Assembly: GCA_032353305.1 (NCBI GenBank)
Contig: JAUCNG010184418.1
Coordinates: 1-13,026, forward strand
Direction: 5' to 3'
DNA: 13,026 nt
Origin: Cephalothrix spiralis
Lineage: Eukaryota > Nemertea > Palaeonemertea > Archinemertea > Cephalotrichidae
The notes under the pieces are model-generated. The model made no database searches. It was not told the origin of the DNA and saw only the letters and a program-made list of their open reading frames with translations. This document shows, in pieces, positions 8,933-13,026 of the stretch (the stretch's first letter is position 1; the number at the start of each line of letters is the position of its first letter). The position numbers were made by a program, and so were the translations under genes.

Positions 8933-9408
8933 CGGTCAGTGCAATGCACCGAAGGGTAGGGTCGAACATATCGCTGCATAGCGCTAGCGCTCTGATAGCT
9001 CAAACGAAATAAAGTGCCGCAAGTGGGCACTTCGTAGATAAATTTTGTTCGCTGGGTGACTCGGTCAGGTTAAATACGTGGAGTGGGACACGGTCCCTCC
9101 GTTCGGGGTTAAAATCCCACTGCTAATCGGTATATAGAAAATAGATTAGAGTGCGGGCTGAGTCTACAGGCCTAAGGCTCAGCAAGCAGACTCGAGCCAG
9201 TCATCTGACGCCCTATATAGAAAAGAAGAAAAAGAATGTACCGCTATGATTCGCGTGCGATGGATCACTTTCCCGCTGTCGAGCACTATAATCTCGCTAT
9301 CACCAAGCAAATAAGCGCTAAAGAAGCGCGCACTATTTACGAAGGGGAAATCAACCAACTTTTGCGCTATTTCGCATATCCCGCTCATGCAGTGTATTTC
9401 ATTGACCG
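8933..9408. mobile_element. Element with CGGTCARTGMAATGCACYG inverted ends, copy A
   Basis: The left end CGGTCAGTGCAATGCACCG (8933-8951) is the inverted counterpart of CAGTGTATTTCATTGACCG (9390-9408). The left end is followed by a GC-rich stretch containing TAGCGCTAGCGCT, also found after the left end of the related element at 11133-11572. The interior holds a tRNA-like region. The open frames at 9236-9451 (plus) and 9179-9529 (minus) overlap this element and have no known homologue, so they are not called as genes. Confidence 0.55.
9050..9240 (+). mobile_element. Possible tRNA-derived SINE head and body
   Basis: TGACTCGGTCAGG (9057-9069) resembles a polymerase III A box. GGTTAAAATCC (9107-9117) matches the B-box consensus GGTTCGAATCC at 9 of 11 positions, with spacing normal for a tRNA gene. 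The rest does not fold into a clean tRNA acceptor. A purine-rich run, AAAAGAAGAAAAAGAA, ends the segment like a SINE tail. No target duplication was identified. Confidence 0.4.
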
Positions 9409-9445
9409 TTTCATTACATCCAAACGTTATTATGACGTTCATATA

Positions 9446-9521
9446 GTCTAATATGACGCGTGTTTGTGAGAAGTTAAAGGGAAAACTTTCCCAATAATTT
9501 CTCACAAACGTCATATTAGAC
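9446..9521. repeat. Inverted repeat (stem-loop)
   Basis: GTCTAATATGACG plus TTTGTGAGAA on the left (9446-9472) is complementary to TTTCTCACAAACGTCATATT AGAC on the right (9498-9521), apart from a 4-base insertion in the left arm. A smaller pair, GGGAAA/TTTCCC, lies in the loop. It stands immediately after the copy A element. Confidence 0.7.
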
Positions 9522-9580
9522 ATTTTCAAGTCACAAATGGCATCTTGTTAACTAGAATAAGAGTATTAAACTGGTGGACT

Positions 9581-9628
9581 TAGAGTAAAACCAGTGAAGT
9601 ATAATAGAGTAAAACCAGTGAAGTGTAA
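9581..9628 (+). repeat. Two-copy 24-bp tandem repeat
   Basis: TAGAGTAAAACCAGTGAAGT plus ATAA (9581-9604) is followed directly by the same unit with one change, GTAA for ATAA (9605-9628). Confidence 0.85.
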
Positions 9629-9715
9629 TAGAAGTAATTTTTGTTGAGTAATGTTTGCATTTACGTGTACAGTTTATTATGATTCACTGCGTATGACGCT
9701 TGTCCCTCCACAGTA

Positions 9716-9952
9716 CAGTGTGTTTCCCAAAAAAGTAATCTTAGTATTGCGAAAATAAGGAATTTAGGGAAATATTATGTAGCACTATTTAAGAGCATCT
9801 ATTTACCTTTATATTGATACCACTTAAAGTGAACTACTGTCACGCATGCCTGAATATGAGCTATTTAAAAAACAGTATGAAATCAAGTTTTTCAAGTTAA
9901 AAAAAATTACCAATAACCTGTAAAGTTGGATTACCTTTTTTGGGACACACTG
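9716..9952. mobile_element. Mariner-type MITE, family 2
   Basis: The left end CAGTGTGTTTCCCAAAAAAG and the right end CTTTTTTGGGACACACTG are inverted repeats. TA lies on both sides (9714-9715 and 9953-9954), the Tc1/mariner target duplication. The outer 15 bases resemble those of family 1, but the 237-bp interior is unrelated, with AATC and TTAC blocks next to each end. It is non-autonomous. It lies just beyond the likely 3' end of the minus-strand gene. Confidence 0.8.
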
Positions 9953-10020
9953 TATATAGACTTTAAAAATTGCCTAATTATTATGACATTTTTTATTTCT
10001 TTTAATTTTCATAAAATTTC

Positions 10021-10026
10021 TTTATT
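10021..10026 (-). promoter_or_regulatory. Polyadenylation signal AATAAA for the minus-strand gene
   Basis: TTTATT on the plus strand reads AATAAA on the minus strand, six bases past the stop codon of the exon above. If used, it implies a very short 3' UTR. In AT-rich DNA this hexamer is common, so the position relative to the exon is the main support. Confidence 0.4.
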
Positions 10027-10032
10027 GAGACG

Positions 10033-10100
10033 TTAAGGAACGAAATTTGAGAAGTTCCAATTATCACGTTTCGTTCTTAAAGGCTCAAGAAACTCTTGTG
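10033..10100 (-). CDS. Terminal coding exon of an unrecognised minus-strand gene
   Basis: Read on the minus strand, a good acceptor (ATTATTTTCAACTTCAG) ends at 10101. Two bases then complete a codon, followed by 21 codons and the stop TAA at 10033-10035. The peptide is QEFLEPLRTKRDNWNFSNF plus VP. The preceding exon (10418-10490) ends one base into a codon, so the two join exactly in phase across an intron of 317 bases. AATAAA follows six bases after the stop (complement of 10021-10026), with a second about 30 bases further on. I do not recognise the family. The match of acceptor, phase, stop and polyadenylation signal makes a real gene end likely. Confidence 0.55.
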
Positions 10101-10417
10101 CTGAAGTTGAAAATAATTCCGAATTGTGTCTACTGTACATTATCAGAAAGTATGTATATTGTCCCTATGTCACAAGAGTAATTTAAACTTTATCATCTTA
10201 ATATATTAAGAATAAATAATCGTTTAATGTATAAATTCAAGAAAGAGTTTCCTTGGTGTTTTTGTTTTGAAAAATGTATAGGTAAAAGAAAATCCAGAAA
10301 AAAGTGTATTAAAATACTCACATGTGCTAAAGTACACATTTTGTCCCTTATTTTACTTAGTATAGATACTTAAATCTTGTTTACTAGCCTCTTGTTTACT
10401 AGAGTACAGATACTTAC

Positions 10418-10490
10418 CTCTTGTTTTCAAGAGCGATTCTCGAAGCGATATTTCCTCATTAAGTTTTTCAATGTATCTTGGCTTGGCTCC
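10418..10490 (-). CDS. Penultimate exon of the minus-strand gene, coiled-coil-like
   Basis: On the minus strand a strong acceptor (TTTTCTCCTTCAACACAG) precedes the exon and a consensus donor (GTAAGTATC) follows it. The 73 bases give 24 whole codons plus one base, open in a single frame; the other two contain stops. The peptide GAKPRYIEKLNEEISLRESL plus LKTR is highly charged and helical, typical of a coiled coil. With the terminal exon it forms a C-terminus of about 46 residues. I could not assign a family. The incoming phase is 0, so its upstream partner must end on a whole codon. Confidence 0.55.
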
Positions 10491-11132
10491 CTGTGTTGAA
10501 GGAGAAAATTTGTTTAAAAAAAGTGCCCGCCAGCGGTTTCTCATATTGGCCAGTACTTGACCCCATCAACTCCTGTTACGCCCGATCTTTTCCATTGCTT
10601 CCGAAGAGGAAAAAAATCCAAATTGCGCCCAAAAATGTTTACGAACAGAAAACGTTTCAAAAGAAATTGACAGTATTATTATTCTGAGAATGTTTTTTAA
10701 TGCGGAATTGCCTCCCTTGTGCATAAAGAATTTGTTTGAAAACTTTGTCACATTTAAAATACCAACATACAAAAAGTATTATAAAGCTTTTACTCCTGTA
10801 AAACTATCTTATTGGATCTCATCTTCGGAAGCAAAGCCGAAGTGTCCCGAAACTAATGGTCTCTGATACATTTATCATTTATACCCGTAGCGTGGCGAAA
10901 CTATGGAAATGTCAAAACACGTCACACTTTGCGAATTTGTAATGGATTCGACTCTGTTTTTTATAATAGTGTAGGGATAAAGTGTGTGCGTTGGTGTTAT
11001 ATGGTCTAGTAGCGTCAATATTATTTTTCCATAGTTGGCTTTATATCGGAAAATTTCATTGAATATTCCCAGCGGCCGCAGGGGCGAATAGGTCCATAGC
11101 CATCTTTTTTAGGCTACTGAGTAATGGCTAAT
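10491..11132. other. Presumed intron of the minus-strand gene
   Basis: Apart from the weak candidate exon at 10885-10953, I see only a small hairpin (CTTCGG/CCGAAG, 10823-10842) and open frames on both strands near 10478-10772 that lack splice support or family resemblance. Confidence 0.4.
10885..10953 (-). CDS. Candidate exon of the minus-strand gene (weak)
   Basis: On the minus strand an acceptor ending AAAAAACAG precedes the exon and the donor GTATAA follows it. The 69 bases hold 22 codons starting one base in and ending two bases in, reading VESITNSQSVTCFDISIVSP then RY. The incoming phase fits the candidate exon at 11745. It does not join directly to the exon at 10418, so another exon would be needed. 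The acceptor has a poor pyrimidine tract. This may be chance. Confidence 0.22.
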
Positions 11133-11572
11133 GCACCCGTCAATGAAATGCACCGGGAGGGAGGGCCGGGAAATGTCGACATAGCGCTGCGTAGCGCTAG
11201 CGCTAAGATAGCCTAGAGTGGCGCTAGGCATCGCAGGCGGGGACATTTAGTCGATATGGATCACTATGAATCGCCAATAGGGGCGGGGAATTTTAGATTA
11301 TATTACAGAAAAAATCCGCTTGCAAATGTAACAAATGAGCAAAACACAGAAAAAAATTGAGAAATAATAACTTTCAGCTCAATTTGCTTTTTATAAAAAT
11401 GTTTTTTCAGATACTTTATAAAATAAAAATTGCTATTTACCGCCACCCCACCCGGGGACTTAGCGTTAAAGGAGTTAGTGGATCGGGTGATCCACCAATT
11501 TCTAGTGCTAGGATCGCCTTAGGCGTCGCTATTTTGACATCCCCCCCCCCGGTGCATTTCATTGACTGGTGC
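11133..11572. mobile_element. Element with GTCAATGAAATGCACCGGG inverted ends, copy B
   Basis: The left end GCACCCGTCAATGAAATGCA plus CCGGG (11133-11157) pairs with the right end CCGGTGCATTTCATTGAC plus TGGTGC (to 11572), with one mismatch. GC-rich sequence with GCGCTAGCGCT follows the left end, and the right end is preceded by a run of ten C. The ends match those of copy A at 8933-9408, but the interiors differ. An open frame at 11357-11626 overlaps the element and is not a gene. Confidence 0.65.
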
Positions 11573-11744
11573 AAGCATCTATTAAATACATTCTTGTCTC
11601 GATTGAAACGACCCAAAAGTAAGTAAATACTTATTGAATCGATATGTGTTAATCTTTAGCAGCAGCGGCATGCCCTATCAAAGTCATGATAGTTAAACAA
11701 AAAAGTAACTATGCGTGTTTCCGCACTTCAAAACTGAGAATTAC

Positions 11745-11808
11745 CTATCATTTAGTGTAATGTTAATCTTGGTTGCCGATGTGGCCCCTGATATTCCTTG
11801 TATAGATT
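11745..11808 (-). CDS. Candidate exon of the minus-strand gene (weak)
   Basis: On the minus strand the donor ATAG/GTAATT lies at 11744. The open frame upstream reads SIQGISGATSATKINITLND. Three possible AG acceptors (exon starts 11808, 11796 or 11787) all give the same incoming phase, which fits the exon at 12015-12116. None has a good pyrimidine tract. An in-frame ATG lies just upstream, with a stop before it, so a first coding exon starting there is an alternative. Confidence 0.3.
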
Positions 11809-12014
11809 CTTGATGCATTGTGATCTCTCATTTTTTGTCTCCGGCGATCAAATTATCGCGGAAGTCGCGCTTTATCGCGAATCCAGTTAAGTCTCTTGTC
11901 GTTGGAAATATTGATGTAACAGGTGTTAGTGGAATACGTCATGAAAACACGCCGCCTGCAGAATGATCTGGTATCTCTATCTGAGCGTAAGAAATAACAG
12001 TGAACCGAGCTCAC

Positions 12015-12116
12015 CGATATCCTCATAAAACTTTACTTTGCGAACTTTTGCCTCTATATTACTATGCAATGGATATACAGAACTATCCTGATCTTGAGGA
12101 TACGTAAATTTTGAAT
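12015..12116 (-). CDS. Candidate exon of the minus-strand gene
   Basis: On the minus strand a good acceptor (AATCTTATCTTACCTTCAG) precedes the exon and a consensus donor (GTGAGC) follows it. The 102 bases contain two bases, 33 codons and one base, open in one frame only. The peptide includes SKFTYPQDQDSSVYPLHSNI and EAKVRKVKFYEDI. No family was recognised. It lies in the right order and orientation to belong with the exons at 10418 and 10033, but the connecting exon or exons are not certain. Confidence 0.42.
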
Positions 12117-12558
12117 CTGAAGGTAAGATAAGATTTATTTTTAAATAACAAGATTTTTCGATCAATAATTTTCACCAGCTGCAGTTATGTTACAGGATTT
12201 AAGGTTTAATCCTGATTCAATATATAGGCCTAATCATATGACTTAAAAGCTGTGGATAATTAGACCTATATCGTTCTAGAGAACGAACTTATCAATTGCA
12301 AACGAAGTGGAATCCTATACTAACGCCTTGAAGCGCGGTTTTAATACAGGTGTTTTTCTAAATGATGTGGGAAATGATATACTAGCTCTTGTCGACCAAA
12401 AACAACAATATTTGAATCCTTGGGGATCATTGGGCCAAGATAAAATTAACAGGTCTTTTGGGCCCCACCATTTTCGGCCCCAATACGACTTCGGCTCTAA
12501 CCCAATATAAGTTAATTTTGGGAACAATTGAAAAGCCAACCTAGAGATGCCAAAAGGT
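12117..12558. other. No feature firmly recognised
   Basis: A short inverted pair occurs here (TATATAGGCCTAAT near 12219 and ATTAGACCTATAT near 12258). Overlapping open frames at 12307-12510 (plus) and 12315-12617 (minus) show no protein family and no consensus splice flanks. Confidence 0.4.
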
Positions 12559-12798
12559 TTAATGAGGCCCTGGAATGAAGGAAGCGACGAATCGGCGACA
12601 AACGCGACGAGGCCCATTTGGGAGCTTTTTCGCGACGGGACGAATCTTCAGCGGCCGCAAAAATGCGACAAAATCGACGAGCCATAATGGTATATAGTAA
12701 ATATAATATAATGTAAGGCAGCGACGCGACGACCAAGTTTCTCAAAGTTGCGACGAGCGCGACGGCTACCTACATTTATCATTCCAGGGCCTCTTTAA
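12559..12798. mobile_element. TTAA-flanked MITE rich in CGACG
   Basis: TTAATGAGGCCCTGGAATGA (12559-12578) and TCATTCCAGGGCCTCTTTAA (12779-12798) are near-perfect inverted ends. TTAA stands at the outer edge on each side, the target site of piggyBac-type transposases; the 16-base terminus GAGGCCCTGGAATGA is otherwise shared. The interior contains many GCGACG/CGACGA units, unusually GC- and CpG-rich for this window, interrupted by an AT-rich patch at about 12684-12715. It has no coding capacity. The class is inferred from the target site only. Confidence 0.7.
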
Positions 12799-13026
12799 TT
12801 GGCGTATCAAATGTAAAACAATAGAACAAAAATCCGTATATTCATTTTAAGTAGGCTATCTCTGCTGGTCGGGTACGGTTTTCGGTAATTTTCTGATTTA
12901 GTTTGACATTTCGGTTCGGGAGTCGGGATATATCGCCGGCCCTGGTTATAGTCTGTTCACTTGTAACCTCAAAGCAATTAAGAATCATTTAAGAATGGTC
13001 GAGTGATTCATCGGTATGGTCCGACG
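12799..13026. other. Right edge of the window, nothing recognised
   Basis: I saw no exon with splice support and no repeat copy on either strand. Confidence 0.4.

Noticed and set aside
9057-9130. A functional tRNA gene
   Set aside because: A- and B-box-like motifs are present, but no clean acceptor stem or anticodon arm could be drawn, so it is more likely a SINE-like relic.
9179-9529. Minus-strand open frame of 116 codons, the longest in the window
   Set aside because: It overlaps the right part of a foldback element and a stem-loop. It has no recognisable motif, and an overlapping plus-strand frame is equally open.
11357-11626. Plus-strand open frame of 89 codons ending at a GTAAGT-like site
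   Set aside because: Most of it lies inside the copy B element and its C-run and terminal repeat, so the openness reflects repeat composition.
12315-12745. Overlapping minus-strand open frames near the right end
   Set aside because: They run into the TTAA-flanked repeat, have no splice-site support and no motif.

Overview
This looks like a piece of an AT-rich nuclear genome from an animal, probably a marine invertebrate. Protein-coding sequence is broken into short exons with canonical GT/AG introns, bacterial-style ORFs are absent, and non-coding DNA is crowded with small non-autonomous DNA transposons. The motif TACATGTA(C/T) recurs, which I associate with molluscs and other lophotrochozoans, but the clade is an inference. 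The main gene lies on the plus strand: six in-phase exons between 601 and 5384 encode 236 complete codons of a CACUL1 orthologue (CDK2-associated cullin domain protein 1). Its first exon or exons lie before the window, and its last short exon was not found. The introns are 171, 535, 1053, 1400 and 914 bases long. Introns 3, 4 and 5 carry, respectively, a MITE with 3-base TAA flanks, a mariner-type MITE, and a perfect 52-bp inverted repeat. From 5385 to about 10000 I see no convincing gene. This stretch holds a 477-bp foldback element with palindromic TGCGCATGCGCA sites, a second mariner-type MITE copy in inverted orientation, a foldback element with a tRNA-like (SINE-like) interior, short tandem duplications, and a different TA-flanked MITE. 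From about 10030 to the right end the minus strand appears to carry the 3' end of a second, unrecognised gene. A terminal exon (stop codon followed closely by AATAAA) and an upstream exon join in phase and encode a charged, coiled-coil-like C-terminus. Weaker candidate exons lie at 10885, 11745 and 12015. The two genes would therefore be convergent, with their 3' ends facing each other across a transposon-rich spacer. The rest of the right part holds another foldback element (11133-11572) and a TTAA-flanked element rich in CGACG (12559-12798). I see no RNA genes, CRISPR arrays or prokaryotic features, and nothing that forms a multi-gene functional system. The unusual content is the variety of foldback elements, several carrying ready-made transcription-factor-like palindromes.
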